Origin: Candidatus Saccharimonadota bacterium
GTDB lineage: Bacteria; Patescibacteriota; Saccharimonadia; Saccharimonadales; Saccharimonadaceae
Direction of reading: 5' to 3'
DNA length: 57,666 nucleotides
NCBI GenBank assembly: GCA_017510925.1
Contig: JAFWLT010000003.1
Span: 1-57,666, forward strand
This document shows positions 41,462-50,843 of the stretch, piece after piece; position 1 is the stretch's first letter, and the number at the start of each line of letters is the position of its first letter. The translations under genes and the position numbers were made by a program. The notes below the pieces were generated by a model that was not told the origin of the DNA, searched no databases, and worked only from the letters and a program-made list of their open reading frames with translations.

Positions 41462-43432
41462 ATGCCAGAATTTAAATTAGTGTCAAAATTTAAGCCAACA
41501 GGGGATCAACCTCAGGCAATTCGTGAGCTCGTAAATGGGCTTAATAGAGGTGAAAAGGCACAAACTTTGCTTGGTGTAACTGGTTCTGGTAAGACTTTTA
41601 CGATGGCTAATATTATTAACGAGGTGCAAAAACCAACTTTGATTTTGGCCCACAATAAAACTTTGGCTGCGCAACTTTATTCTGAATTTCGGGAATTTTT
41701 CCCAGAGAACGAAGTACATTATTTTGTATCTTACTTTGATTATTATCAGCCAGAGGCTTATATTGCTTCTACGGATACTTATATTGAAAAAGACTCGGCA
41801 ATTAACGATGAAATTGATAGACTTCGCCACGGAGCTACAGAGGCGTTACTGTCTCGCCGAGATGTAATTGTAATTTCTTCCGTATCTTGTATCTATGGTA
41901 TTGGTTCACCAGAAAATTACTCAGCAATGTCTTTTGAAATTGGCATCGATTCGAATATCTCTCAGGATGAGTTGATCCGTAAGCTAGTTTCTATCCAATA
42001 CCACAGAAATGACCTCGCGTTTGAAAGAGGCAACTTCAGGGTGATGGGGGACACGATCGACCTTTACCCAGCTAACGGGGAAAAGGCTTACAGATTTGAG
42101 TTTGGATTTGACCATCTAGAAAGTATCAAGGTTGTAGATCCTCTTACTTTTGAGGTGAAACAACAGCCAACAAGTGTGCATATTTTCCCAAATACCCATT
42201 ATGCTACACCTAGAGAAGATTTGGAGCGAGCTCTTAAATCTATTCGTGCTGAGTTTGACGAGAGGTTAGCCTATTTTAATGAACACGAAAAGTTCTTGGA
42301 AGCGCAGAGACTTTCGCAGCGCACTAAATATGATCTAGAAATGTTGGAAAGTACCGGTTTTGTAAAAGGGATTGAGAATTATTCTCGGCATCTAGAAAAT
42401 AGAAAAGCTGGCGAGCCACCACATACCTTGATTGACTTCTTCCCGAAGGATTTCCTCTTAATCGTAGACGAATCTCATATGACTTTGCCACAAGTTAGAG
42501 GGATGTATAATGGCGACCACGCTAGAAAATTGAATTTGGTGGATTACGGATTTAGATTGCCTTCTGCGCTAGACAACCGGCCACTAACCTTTGGCGAATT
42601 TGATTCTAAGGTTAATCAGGCAATTTATGTTTCGGCTACTCCAGGCGATTATGAGCTAGAAAATTCGCCAAAACCAGTAGAACAGGTAATTCGTCCAACT
42701 GGACTTCTCGACCCAGAAGTGGAAGTTAGAAAAACTGATGGACAAATTGATGATCTAATGGAAGAAATTGACAAACGTATCGCGAAGGGGCAAAGAACTT
42801 TGATCACGACCCTCACCAAACGAATGGCCGAAGATCTTACGGACCACCTCAAAGAACGTGGCGTAAAAACAGCTTATATACACTCAGATATTGATACTTT
42901 GGAACGTGGTGATATTTTGAAGGATCTTAGAGAGGGCGTAGTAGATGTGCTAGTTGGGATTAATCTTCTTCGCGAAGGTTTGGATCTACCGGAAGTGTCT
43001 TTAGTTGCAATTCTAGATGCAGATAAAGAAGGGTTTTTGCGCTCTGAATCAGCATTAATTCAGACGATTGGTAGAGCAGCTCGTCACGTGGAAGGTAAAG
43101 TAATTATGTATGCCGACTATATCACAGAAAGTATGGAGAAGGCAATTTCTGAAACTAATCGTAGACGTGAAATCCAGCAGAAATATAATGCCAAACACCA
43201 TATTGTGCCAACGAGCATCAAAAAAGAAATTAGTCTTGGCCTTCGCGCGATTATTCCAGAAAAAGAGAAAGAAGATAAATTAGACATTAAACGGATTCCA
43301 AAAGACGAATTACCAGGTCTTATTAAGCAACTTTCATCCGAAATGCAACTTGCTGCAGCTAATTTGGAATTTGAAAAAGCCGCTGCAATTCGCGATGAAA
43401 TTGAAAAAATTAAAGAAATATGTTATAATTAA
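41462..43432 (+). CDS. uvrB: UvrABC system protein B
   Basis: 656 residues. The ATG at 41462 is preferred over an upstream TTG (41441) that lies in the promoter. UvrB is the damage-verifying helicase of excision repair. Motifs: [15 protein letters not shown] (Walker A), the beta-hairpin [24 protein letters not shown], and [19 protein letters not shown]. The UVR domain at the end ([17 protein letters not shown]) binds UvrC. Its last codons (TGT TAT AAT) spell an extended -10-like motif. The partner uvrC at 25 kb is reduced. Confidence 0.97.
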   Translation: MPEFKLVSKFKPTGDQPQAIRELVNGLNRGEKAQTLLGVTGSGKTFTMANIINEVQKPTLILAHNKTLAAQLYSEFREFFPENEVHYFVSYFDYYQPEAYIASTDTYIEKDSAINDEIDRLRHGATEALLSRRDVIVISSVSCIYGIGSPENYSAMSFEIGIDSNISQDELIRKLVSIQYHRNDLAFERGNFRVMGDTIDLYPANGEKAYRFEFGFDHLESIKVVDPLTFEVKQQPTSVHIFPNTHYATPREDLERALKSIRAEFDERLAYFNEHEKFLEAQRLSQRTKYDLEMLESTGFVKGIENYSRHLENRKAGEPPHTLIDFFPKDFLLIVDESHMTLPQVRGMYNGDHARKLNLVDYGFRLPSALDNRPLTFGEFDSKVNQAIYVSATPGDYELENSPKPVEQVIRPTGLLDPEVEVRKTDGQIDDLMEEIDKRIAKGQRTLITTLTKRMAEDLTDHLKERGVKTAYIHSDIDTLERGDILKDLREGVVDVLVGINLLREGLDLPEVSLVAILDADKEGFLRSESALIQTIGRAARHVEGKVIMYADYITESMEKAISETNRRREIQQKYNAKHHIVPTSIKKEISLGLRAIIPEKEKEDKLDIKRIPKDELPGLIKQLSSEMQLAAANLEFEKAAAIRDEIEKIKEICYN

Positions 43433-43440
43433 ATTATGAG

Positions 43441-43461
43441 GTGCTGATTTTAGCACTTTTT
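43441..43461 (+). terminator. Terminator after uvrB
   Basis: GTGCT (43441-43445) pairs with AGCAC (43452-43456), then a T run. Confidence 0.65.
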
Positions 43462-43473
43462 ATAATTTTAGTA

Positions 43474-43502
43474 TTTACAAGAAAAAGCATATGCGATATA
43501 AT
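43474..43502 (+). promoter_or_regulatory. Promoter of the split phosphoketolase operon, leaderless
   Basis: TTTACA (43474-43479), 17 bases, TATAAT (43497-43502), 6 bases before the ATG at 43509. Confidence 0.8.
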
Positions 43503-43508
43503 AAGGCT

Positions 43509-44444
43509 ATGAGTGGAGTGGGCAATAACGATAAACTAGAATATATTAAAAAGCGCATTCGTGCGTGTGATTATATGTGCGTTGCACAGTTATTCCTTTG
43601 CGATGACTTTCTTTTGGATAGACCGCTTGGGTTTGACGATGTAAAACCGAGACTTCTCGGACATTGGGGCACCTGTCACGGTATCAACGTGGCGTATGCA
43701 AACCTCAAAGCTTTCTTTGATGGTGATGAGAATTTTTCTTTTGTACTTGGTCCTGGGCACGGTTTTCCTGCTCTTCAGGCTAATTTATTCCTAGACGGCG
43801 ATCTTGAAAAAGTAGATCCAAATGCGTCTAGAGATTCTAGAGGCCTAGCTTATGTTTGTCGTAATTTCTCTTGGCCAGATGGTTTTCCATCCCACGCTAG
43901 CCCTTACACTCCGGGCGTAATCGTGGAAGGTGGCGAACTTGGCTACGCACTTGCTAATGCTTATGGTGTAGCACTTGGTCATCCAGAAAAAACTTTAGCT
44001 GTTCTTATTGGCGACGGCGAACTCGAAACTGCCACTGCTCTTGACTCACTCAATCTTCGCGCTCTTACAAATAGTGCCAAGAATGGTAAAGTTATCCCAA
44101 TCCTTCATCTCAATGGTTATAAAATTTCTGCTCCATCTATCTATGCAAGAAGATCCGAAAGAGAATTAAACGAAATGCTACGTGGTTTTGGTTTCACACC
44201 AATTACCATCGATGGCGATGACCCAGAAGCTTTCCAAGCTGCATTGAAGCAAAAGAAAGATTCACCGTTCTATATCCTTAAGACTGAAAAAGGCGCTGGT
44301 GGTCCTAATAAACATCACGAAGCACATCAAATCCCACTTAAGAATCCAACTACCGATTCTAACGAGCTACGCGCTCTTGAAGATTGGCTAACAAGCTATC
44401 AATTTAACGAACTATTTGACGCAGAGAAAGGATTTACGCTATGA
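43509..44444 (+). CDS. xfp: Phosphoketolase, N-terminal (TPP-binding) part
   Basis: 311 residues. An upstream in-frame ATG at 43491 contains the -10 box, so 43509 is used. Matches the first half of xylulose-5-phosphate/fructose-6-phosphate phosphoketolase: GHWGTCHGINVAYAN, LGPGHGFPALQANLFLDG, FSWPDGFPSHASPYTPG, EGGELGYALANAYG, GDGELETATALDSL (TPP/Mg site), LHLNGYKISAPSI and AHQIPL. The enzyme splits xylulose 5-phosphate with phosphate into acetyl-phosphate and glyceraldehyde 3-phosphate. Normal Xfp is a single chain of about 800. Here the chain ends after EELFD-like LFDAEKG and the second half starts in another frame with a 4-base overlap. Confidence 0.92.
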   Translation: MSGVGNNDKLEYIKKRIRACDYMCVAQLFLCDDFLLDRPLGFDDVKPRLLGHWGTCHGINVAYANLKAFFDGDENFSFVLGPGHGFPALQANLFLDGDLEKVDPNASRDSRGLAYVCRNFSWPDGFPSHASPYTPGVIVEGGELGYALANAYGVALGHPEKTLAVLIGDGELETATALDSLNLRALTNSAKNGKVIPILHLNGYKISAPSIYARRSERELNEMLRGFGFTPITIDGDDPEAFQAALKQKKDSPFYILKTEKGAGGPNKHHEAHQIPLKNPTTDSNELRALEDWLTSYQFNELFDAEKGFTL

Positions 44445-45613
44445 TAGAACACGTAGAAAACCCAGGTGTAGAAAATTTCTCGCCAGCTGAAAAGGTGGGG
44501 GAACTTCTAGCCGATCAATTCAAGAAAAACCCATATTTCTATTTCTTCTCACCAGACGAAACCACTTCAAACCGTTTTGAAGCTGTGTTTGATGCCGAAA
44601 AAAGAGCTTGGGGTGACCTAGCTAAAGAAGCTTGGGATCTTCCTGCTGGTCCAGACGGTAGAATCGTAGAAATGCTTTCTGAAAATGTATTGTTTTCCAC
44701 AATGACTGGCCACCTTATGAACGGTGAGCAAGCAATGATGGGAAGCTATGAAGCATTTTATCCAATTATTACTTCACAAATTTTGCAACATCTTAAATTC
44801 ATCAAGCAGGCTAGAGAAGTAGAATGGCGTGATCCAATGCCAGCAGTAAACCTACTTTCTACTTCTACTTGTTGGCGCCAAGACCATAATGGGTACACGC
44901 ATCAATCACCTGCACTTATTTCTACGCTTTTGACTTTACCTACTAACCTTTGTAACTGTTTATTCCCAGTAGATGATGTAGCAACGGAAGTAGCATTTGA
45001 AAATATGCTTGCATCACGTGATTGCCTTAATCTTATGACTTTCAATAAGACTGATGTGCCACGCTATATCGATACCAGCCACGCTAAATTCCAATACGAA
45101 AATGGTGGGGCTTCTATCTTCCAATTTGCATCTGATGATAAGCCAGATTTCGTGCTTACTGCTGCTGGTGATGTACAGACCACCGAAGCTCTTGAAGCGA
45201 TGAAAATCCTTCGCCGTGATCTTCCTGGCATCAGACTACGCTTTGTAGGTATCACAGCACTTTCTTATCGTGCAATTGGTACGACTAAGAATAAACTTAC
45301 TAAGTCACAATTCGAAGAACTCTTTACAGCCGATAAGCCAATCATTGCTAACTTCCACGGTTATCCAGAAACCTTGGCTGCAATCTTTGAAAACTATACA
45401 GCTCGTGGTCGCGTAAAAGTACACGGCTTCATTGAAGAAGGTTCAACTACTACACCATTTGAAATGCTTAGAAAGAATGGTTGCTCTCGCTATGATATCG
45501 CTGCAGATGTGGCTAAAGTACTAGGTAGAACCAAGCTTGTAGCTAAGTACTACGATCTATTGAACGAAAACCACAACACTGCCGTGAAGTTCGGTGAAGA
45601 TTTGATTAAATAA
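44441..45613 (+). CDS. xfp: Phosphoketolase, C-terminal part
   Basis: 390 residues carrying the rest of Xfp: FFSPDETTSNRFEAVF, GRIVEMLSENV, MGSYEAFYPIITSQILQHLKF, WRQDHNGYTHQSP with the active-site His and Asn, then NLMTFNKTDVPRYID and the C-terminal domain with ALSYRAIGTT and FEMLRKNGCSRYDIAADV. The ATG overlaps the first ORF's TGA (ATGA) and lies in a different frame, so the two are coupled subunits unless a programmed shift joins them. Together they total about 700 residues, with every conserved block kept. The last codons lie in an arm of structured element copy B. Confidence 0.92.
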   Translation: MIEHVENPGVENFSPAEKVGELLADQFKKNPYFYFFSPDETTSNRFEAVFDAEKRAWGDLAKEAWDLPAGPDGRIVEMLSENVLFSTMTGHLMNGEQAMMGSYEAFYPIITSQILQHLKFIKQAREVEWRDPMPAVNLLSTSTCWRQDHNGYTHQSPALISTLLTLPTNLCNCLFPVDDVATEVAFENMLASRDCLNLMTFNKTDVPRYIDTSHAKFQYENGGASIFQFASDDKPDFVLTAAGDVQTTEALEAMKILRRDLPGIRLRFVGITALSYRAIGTTKNKLTKSQFEELFTADKPIIANFHGYPETLAAIFENYTARGRVKVHGFIEEGSTTTPFEMLRKNGCSRYDIAADVAKVLGRTKLVAKYYDLLNENHNTAVKFGEDLIK

Positions 45614-45724
45614 AATAAAGATTCTTTTTCGGGCCGCGTCCGGTCGGCCCGTCACCACGGGCGACCGGCGCTCGTTCTCGCGCTGCCGCGCTCCGAATTC
45701 CCTCAAAAGAACTTTATTTTATTT
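45608..45724. repeat. Structured convergent-gene element, copy B
   Basis: Between the phosphoketolase C-terminal ORF and the opposing PIN-TRAM gene, overlapping both stop codons. Arms 45608-45628 and 45705-45724 pair over about 20 bases with one bulge; their sequence is unrelated to copy A's beyond A/T richness. The constant TCGGGCCGCGTC is at 45629-45640. A variable hairpin fills 45641-45667 (CGGTC..GACCG, loop CACC), and the 30-base block 45668-45697 is identical to copy A. Likely bidirectional terminator plus an unknown role. Confidence 0.75.
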
Positions 45725-46402
45725 TTTTATTAGTTTCGCGAAGATCATACGGCCGGCTGAGTTTTCAAAGAATTTTGAGAACGAGACGGTGACTTCTTGG
45801 CCAATTTTGGTAGAGGCGTTTTCTACTACTACCATAGTACCATTTGGTAAATGGCCTACGCCTTGACCTTTGTTGGAGCCTTTTTCGGTGATTTTAATTT
45901 TAAAGCGTTCGCCCGGTTTAAAATCATCACGCACGGCCAGGGAAAGATCGTTGATGTTGAGAGTATCGATTTTTTCGGCTTTGGCAACTTTGATTAGATT
46001 ATAGTCAATCGTCATAATGGCGCCCTTATTTTCTTTGGCAACTTTGAGCAGCTCTTCGTCTACTTTTTTGAGACCACCAGTGTCGTCTACGATCTCAGTA
46101 TTCACATTAATAACGCGCTCTAGCTCCGATACGGCGTCTAGACCGGCACGACCGAGGGTGCGTTTATCGGAATCTTTACCATCAGCAAGAAGTTGAAGCT
46201 CTAAAAGAACACTCTTCAAGATGATAAGATCACCGTCTAGAAACCCAGTCTTAGCAATTTCGATGATTCTGCCATCGATTAATACAGAAGTATCAATATA
46301 GATTTTGCGACGGGAAGATAAAGTAGGTTTAAACTTTCTAAACATTAAAATAGAAGTTTCTACTAAGATGATTAGTGTAATTAAAAGTATTGCGATTTCC
46401 AT
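45719..46402 (-). CDS. Membrane-anchored PIN-TRAM domain protein (YacL-like)
   Basis: 227 residues. One N-terminal helix (1-20) is followed by a PIN nuclease domain (about 34-150; YIDTSVLIDGRIIEIA, then MTIDYNLIKVA with acidic residues). A TRAM RNA-binding domain follows (about 165-227; ITEKGSNKGQGVGHLPNGTMVVVENA). Usual YacL has four helices, so this is a shortened form. PIN-TRAM proteins are predicted RNA nucleases; the role is unknown. It starts 2 bases after the PBP gene stop on the same strand. Confidence 0.85.
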   Translation of the reverse strand: MEIAILLITLIILVETSILMFRKFKPTLSSRRKIYIDTSVLIDGRIIEIAKTGFLDGDLIILKSVLLELQLLADGKDSDKRTLGRAGLDAVSELERVINVNTEIVDDTGGLKKVDEELLKVAKENKGAIMTIDYNLIKVAKAEKIDTLNINDLSLAVRDDFKPGERFKIKITEKGSNKGQGVGHLPNGTMVVVENASTKIGQEVTVSFSKFFENSAGRMIFAKLIKK

Positions 46403-46403
46403 A

Positions 46404-49142
46404 TTAATCTTTTTTGGCTTCGGCAGTGACTTGGTAGCCAGCAGTATCTGAAACTACTAATTTAAGAGTTTCTTCATCGCCACCCACTGTGTAGCCGGTA
46501 ACTACACCAGAAAATCCGGTATTGGTCTTAGGGATTGAGACCCCTGGGATTTCTTTGTTGTCTACGTATAATGTATAACCAGCGATGTCATAAGTACCCT
46601 TCTTGATACTAGCGACAACGCTAGGACCATTAGAGTATATTGTAGCCGTTGGTGGGCGATAGTCGCAAGTATCGCTGACTTCACGGTTGTATGGTTCTGG
46701 GACGCTGTACACAGCTTCGCCAGTCATTGGGTCGGTTGTCTTAGTGACTTCGATTTGAATCTTGAAATCTTCGGCTGTACATTCAGAAGCTAACAAATGG
46801 TTGTATTTGTTGAAGGTGAGAGTTTCTTTGGCGATACCAGAGTTCTTGGAAGCGTTAAACCAGCTTGGCCAAATATCGGTTTGACCGTTGACGGTAAGGC
46901 GTTGCATACCTGCAGGCTGTGCTGGTTGATCGCCAGCGTGCCATTTACCATCCGGTTCGTAGACTTCTTTGTGGACACGTTCCATATAAGTACCTACTAC
47001 GGTACGTGGGATCAAGTTAGAGTTAGACTTTAGACCTGAACCATCGTGATTACCGTTCCATACCAAGGTAGAAAGAGCAGTAGAATAACTCTCGATCAAG
47101 GAATCCTTAGTAACGGCAGAGTTGGATGTGGTAGTAGTACCAGTCTTGGTAGCAGTCCAAACACCAGGAACTACATAACCAAAGCTTTGTGAACCACCTG
47201 GAGCGTAGATACCAAAGCGAGCTTTACCATCGGAAAGGATACTAGAAAGCATATAAGCAACTTGTTCGTCTACTACGCGAGTAGCTGGAGTATCAGTCCA
47301 GGTTTCTACGATATCACCAGAGGAGTTTTTGAGCTCCAATACGTAGCTAAGATCTTTATAAGAACCACCACGAGCGATAGAAGCATAGGCATTAGCGTGC
47401 TCTACCATCTTGACACCACAACCAGAGCCGATAGCAATAGAAAGACCATAACCTTCACGATCTTTACAATAGGTGACATCACCCAAACCGTGAGCAATTT
47501 CTAGTGAGTTATCAATACCATTAATATATAGTGCTTTTACGGCAGCAATGTTAAGCGAGTGGCCAAGTGAGAACCTAATCGTGACATTGCCATAGAAAGT
47601 ACCGGTGGCGTTGGTAAGCGAACATTTACCGGTATAGCCAGCACAGTAAATCTTATCGATATTCTCGTCTTTCAAGATGGAACCTGGGCCATAGTTGATG
47701 CCTTCACGCTGCATAAAGAGGGAAGAATAGTCTAGAATAGGCTTGATGGTAGAACCTGGCTCGATCAAGGAATCCGTGGTAGCATTGAGCTCACCATAGA
47801 CAGGGTTATTGAAATCGATAGAACCGACCATTGCTACAACTTGTGAAGTTTCTACATCCACAGAAACAAGAGCAATATCATCACTATTATTCATATAAGT
47901 GTAGGCAGCACCGGCAGCCACAGCGTCTTCGGCAATCTTTTGTGCACGAAGATCCAGAGTGGTCTTAATAGTCCAACCACCAGCACGCATAGTAGAAATA
48001 CCATATTTTTCTTCTAGCTGTTTTCTAACTTCTAGAACGAAGTGTGGTGCCAAGATGTCTGCATACTGAGTAGATTCTGGCAAAATCCGATCTAGCACAT
48101 TTACTTCTTTAGCTGCTTCAGCTTCTTCTTTTGAAATCATACCCATCTCGGCCATAATGTCGAGTGTATATTTTTGGCGTTGTAATAGGCTTTCGTGACC
48201 ATATTCATTATATGGGTTGTATACGGCAGGGTTGTTTGGAATAGCAGCAAGAAGTGCACATTCGGCCAAATCTAGATCTTTAGCAGATTTACCAAAGTAG
48301 GTTCTAGCTGCAGATTCTACACCATTACGACGACCACCATATGGTGATTGGTTGAGATACATAGTGAGAATCTCTTCCTTACTATACATACGTTCAAGCT
48401 CAATCGCGAGGATCAACTCTTTGATTTTACGCCCGAGACCACCACGGTTTTCACTTTGAGCTTCGTCGGCAAAGTAAACTTGTTTGATCAACTGTTGGGT
48501 AAGGGTAGAACCACCTTGGACACCGTGACCACCGAGAGTAGAGAAGGTAGCACGAATAAGTGCCATAAAGTCTACACCGATATGGTTGTAGAAGTTACGG
48601 TCCTCAATAGCAATGGTAGCATTGCGCATATTTTCTGGAATTTCATCGTCCGAAACCACTAAACGATAGTTGTCAGAACCGGTATCCTTCCATAGAACTT
48701 CACCATTTCTATCTAGGTATGTATTAACTGTGTCGGAAATATCAATTTCATCAAGACGAAGGCCATCGATGTCCTTTTTGTAATAAAGGAAAAGACCGCC
48801 AATAAAGATGATTAAAATCAAGAACGTAGCAGCGAGAACTTTTAGAATGGTTTTTTGGCCACGCCAAGAGAACCACCATTTGAAGACACGCTTTGGATGA
48901 AGTCTAGCCCAAAATCTTTTCCACGGGTCTTTTGGAAGTTTTGCCAATTCTTCGGCGCGACGCTTAGAATTAGCGTCTTTTTTAGCCTGATGCTTGGCAC
49001 TTAAATTAGAATACAAATTCATTCTACGCCGACGAGAAAGGGGATTAACCTTCTTTGGCATAGATTTGGTTGGTTTTTTCAAATTAGGTTTTTTCAAACT
49101 GATTTTTTTCGCAGTTTTCCCCACTACTTTCTTTTTAGCCAT
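46404..49142 (-). CDS. Class A penicillin-binding protein (PBP1A-like)
   Basis: 912 residues. The cytoplasmic tail (1-97) is strongly basic; one membrane helix covers about 98-118. The GT51 transglycosylase domain has AIEDRNFYNHIGVD and GGSTLTQQLIKQ (catalytic Glu in the first). The transpeptidase domain has SxxK in EPGSTIKPILDY, SxN in GHSLNIAA and KTGT in ATKTGTTTTS. About 100 C-terminal residues after the catalytic domain are beta-rich (PTATIYSNGPSVVAS). It polymerises and crosslinks peptidoglycan from lipid II, which the divergent gene murJ would flip. Leaderless promoter. Confidence 0.95.
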   Translation of the reverse strand: MAKKKVVGKTAKKISLKKPNLKKPTKSMPKKVNPLSRRRRMNLYSNLSAKHQAKKDANSKRRAEELAKLPKDPWKRFWARLHPKRVFKWWFSWRGQKTILKVLAATFLILIIFIGGLFLYYKKDIDGLRLDEIDISDTVNTYLDRNGEVLWKDTGSDNYRLVVSDDEIPENMRNATIAIEDRNFYNHIGVDFMALIRATFSTLGGHGVQGGSTLTQQLIKQVYFADEAQSENRGGLGRKIKELILAIELERMYSKEEILTMYLNQSPYGGRRNGVESAARTYFGKSAKDLDLAECALLAAIPNNPAVYNPYNEYGHESLLQRQKYTLDIMAEMGMISKEEAEAAKEVNVLDRILPESTQYADILAPHFVLEVRKQLEEKYGISTMRAGGWTIKTTLDLRAQKIAEDAVAAGAAYTYMNNSDDIALVSVDVETSQVVAMVGSIDFNNPVYGELNATTDSLIEPGSTIKPILDYSSLFMQREGINYGPGSILKDENIDKIYCAGYTGKCSLTNATGTFYGNVTIRFSLGHSLNIAAVKALYINGIDNSLEIAHGLGDVTYCKDREGYGLSIAIGSGCGVKMVEHANAYASIARGGSYKDLSYVLELKNSSGDIVETWTDTPATRVVDEQVAYMLSSILSDGKARFGIYAPGGSQSFGYVVPGVWTATKTGTTTTSNSAVTKDSLIESYSTALSTLVWNGNHDGSGLKSNSNLIPRTVVGTYMERVHKEVYEPDGKWHAGDQPAQPAGMQRLTVNGQTDIWPSWFNASKNSGIAKETLTFNKYNHLLASECTAEDFKIQIEVTKTTDPMTGEAVYSVPEPYNREVSDTCDYRPPTATIYSNGPSVVASIKKGTYDIAGYTLYVDNKEIPGVSIPKTNTGFSGVVTGYTVGGDEETLKLVVSDTAGYQVTAEAKKD

Positions 49143-49148
49143 ATAAAT

Positions 49149-49168
49149 ATTATATCACGTGTTATAAT
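49149..49168. promoter_or_regulatory. Back-to-back divergent promoters of PBP and murJ
   Basis: TGA-TATAAT on the minus strand (hexamer 49154-49149) and TGT-TATAAT on the plus strand (49163-49168), separated by 8 bases that include CACGTG. Both ATGs lie 6-7 bases beyond their boxes, so only 33 bases separate the two genes and both mRNAs are leaderless. Confidence 0.8.
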
Positions 49169-49175
49169 TAAATAT

Positions 49176-50816
49176 ATGAAAAAGTTTCATTTTAAGTCCG
49201 TGACGCAGCTAGTCAATCTGAAACTTTCCGTAAAATCTGCAGCCATTGTGCTGGCTTCTTCGTCACTTATTTCGGCACTGCTTGGGCTTTTTCGTGACCG
49301 TCTTTTAAACTCGTATTATCTTGGTACTTATCCTACCGGCATTGATGCCTACACGGCAGCATTCACTATTCCGGATTTTATGTTTTTTATTTTAACTTCT
49401 GGGGCGCTGGCTGTATCTTTTATCCCGGTCTTTAACCAACGTTTGGCGTCAGGTAATAAGAAATCGGCGTGGGAATGTTCTTATTCGCTTCTTAATTTGC
49501 TAGCTATCTTAACTTTGATTACTTCAATTTTAATTATTATCTTTGCCGACCCTTTGATTCGCTACGTAGTAAGTCCAGGGCTTGATGAATCTGGTACAAT
49601 TCTTGCTATTAATATGACGCGTGTAATCGCAGTAAACCCATTCCTATTTTCTATTGCTACGGTGCTTACATCTATGCAGCAGGCCGTAAGAAGATTCGTA
49701 TTTTATGCATTTGCACCTACTATATATAATATAGGCATCATTATTGGTATTACCTGCTTTACTGGTGGTATTAATCTATTCGGCGTACAGATTTTTGAAG
49801 GTGGTATTATGGGTGTAGCACTTGGTGTAGTACTGGGCGCAATTTTGCAACTTATCGTAGCTCTGATTGGTATGTTTGGGCTTGGCTTTGATTATAAATT
49901 TAGAATTAACTGGAAAAACCAAGGCTTTAGAAAGATTCTACATCTTCTACCATCCCGTTCTTTGGATCAGGGAATCGACTATGTAAATTCAATTGCATCC
50001 ACAAACTTGTCTTCGCGTATGGGCCCTGGAGCTGTACGTTCATTCGATCAGGCCACTACGCTACATACGGTACCGGTAAGTTTGATCGGTGTAGCAATTT
50101 CTACTGCTTTCTTCCCGAAGCTTACCGAAGAAATTGGTTCAGGAAATAAACGTGATTTTTATAATACCTTTAGACAAGCCTTGAGAACGATTACCTGGAT
50201 TGCACTTCCAGTTTCTGTTATTGCATTCTTTGGACGTGGCTATGTAGTGTCGTTTATTTCTAATATCGGTAATAACGATAGTAACGGTACAATGGCGTCC
50301 ATTCTTGGAACTTTGTGTATTGCGATTTTTGCACGTTCAATATTCCATATTGCATCGCGTGGTTTTTATGCATATCAGGATACTAAGACGCCATTTATCG
50401 TTTCGATTGTGGCAATTGGGCTCACGGTGGGGCTTTCCGTATTGTCATACTTCTTGGGTTGGGGTGTAGACGGCCTCGGCGCTGCACAATCTATAGGCGC
50501 ATTGGTGGAGATTGTAATTTTGCTCTTTATTCTGCAAAGACGTTCCGGTGGTTCCATACTAGACAGTACATTTTGGAAGGCTATGGGAAGAATGTTATTC
50601 GCTACCTTAATTTGTGGTTGTGTGGCATTTTCTATGACTAAGTTTTTCCCATTGATGGCTACAGATACATCTTTGGTAGCTACAATTCCAAAGTTTGCTT
50701 TAATTGCAATTGTGTCATTTGCGGCATACGTAATTGCCAGCTTTTTCCTGAATCTTAAAGAAGCTGCGCCAATTATAAATTACTTTAAGAAAATATTATT
50801 TAAAAACGTCAAATAA
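49176..50816 (+). CDS. murJ: Lipid II flippase MurJ
   Basis: 546 residues with about 14 membrane helices, the MATE-like fold of MviN/MurJ. Features: LISALLGLFRDRLLNSYYLG (conserved Arg-Asp turn), FTIPDFMFFILTSGALAVSFIPVFNQRL, and the helix-7 segment with DQATTLHTVPVSLIGVAISTAFFPKL. It transfers lipid II to the outer face for PBPs. The divergent PBP gene shares its promoter region, and MltG and UppS are elsewhere in this window, giving most of a wall-synthesis set. Confidence 0.94.
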   Translation: MKKFHFKSVTQLVNLKLSVKSAAIVLASSSLISALLGLFRDRLLNSYYLGTYPTGIDAYTAAFTIPDFMFFILTSGALAVSFIPVFNQRLASGNKKSAWECSYSLLNLLAILTLITSILIIIFADPLIRYVVSPGLDESGTILAINMTRVIAVNPFLFSIATVLTSMQQAVRRFVFYAFAPTIYNIGIIIGITCFTGGINLFGVQIFEGGIMGVALGVVLGAILQLIVALIGMFGLGFDYKFRINWKNQGFRKILHLLPSRSLDQGIDYVNSIASTNLSSRMGPGAVRSFDQATTLHTVPVSLIGVAISTAFFPKLTEEIGSGNKRDFYNTFRQALRTITWIALPVSVIAFFGRGYVVSFISNIGNNDSNGTMASILGTLCIAIFARSIFHIASRGFYAYQDTKTPFIVSIVAIGLTVGLSVLSYFLGWGVDGLGAAQSIGALVEIVILLFILQRRSGGSILDSTFWKAMGRMLFATLICGCVAFSMTKFFPLMATDTSLVATIPKFALIAIVSFAAYVIASFFLNLKEAAPIINYFKKILFKNVK

Positions 50817-50826
50817 TAATGGGGTG

Positions 50827-50835
50827 TGGTATAAT
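50827..50835 (+). promoter_or_regulatory. Extended -10 promoter of the gat operon
   Basis: TGG-TATAAT (hexamer 50830-50835), 8 bases before the gatC ATG; a second TATAAT overlaps at 50835-50840. Confidence 0.7.
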
Positions 50836-50843
50836 ATAATAGT

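Noticed and set aside
43421-43431. TGT-TATAAT in the last codons of uvrB as a promoter for a small RNA
   Set aside because: Only about 10 bases lie between it and the terminator hairpin. No useful transcript could form, and the motif can be coincidental Cys-Tyr-Asn coding.
44441-44444. Phosphoketolase frameshift pseudogene
   Set aside because: The overlap is an exact ATGA coupling site, the second ORF starts with ATG, and every conserved block on both sides is intact. A sequencing error cannot be fully excluded, so it is kept as a finding instead.
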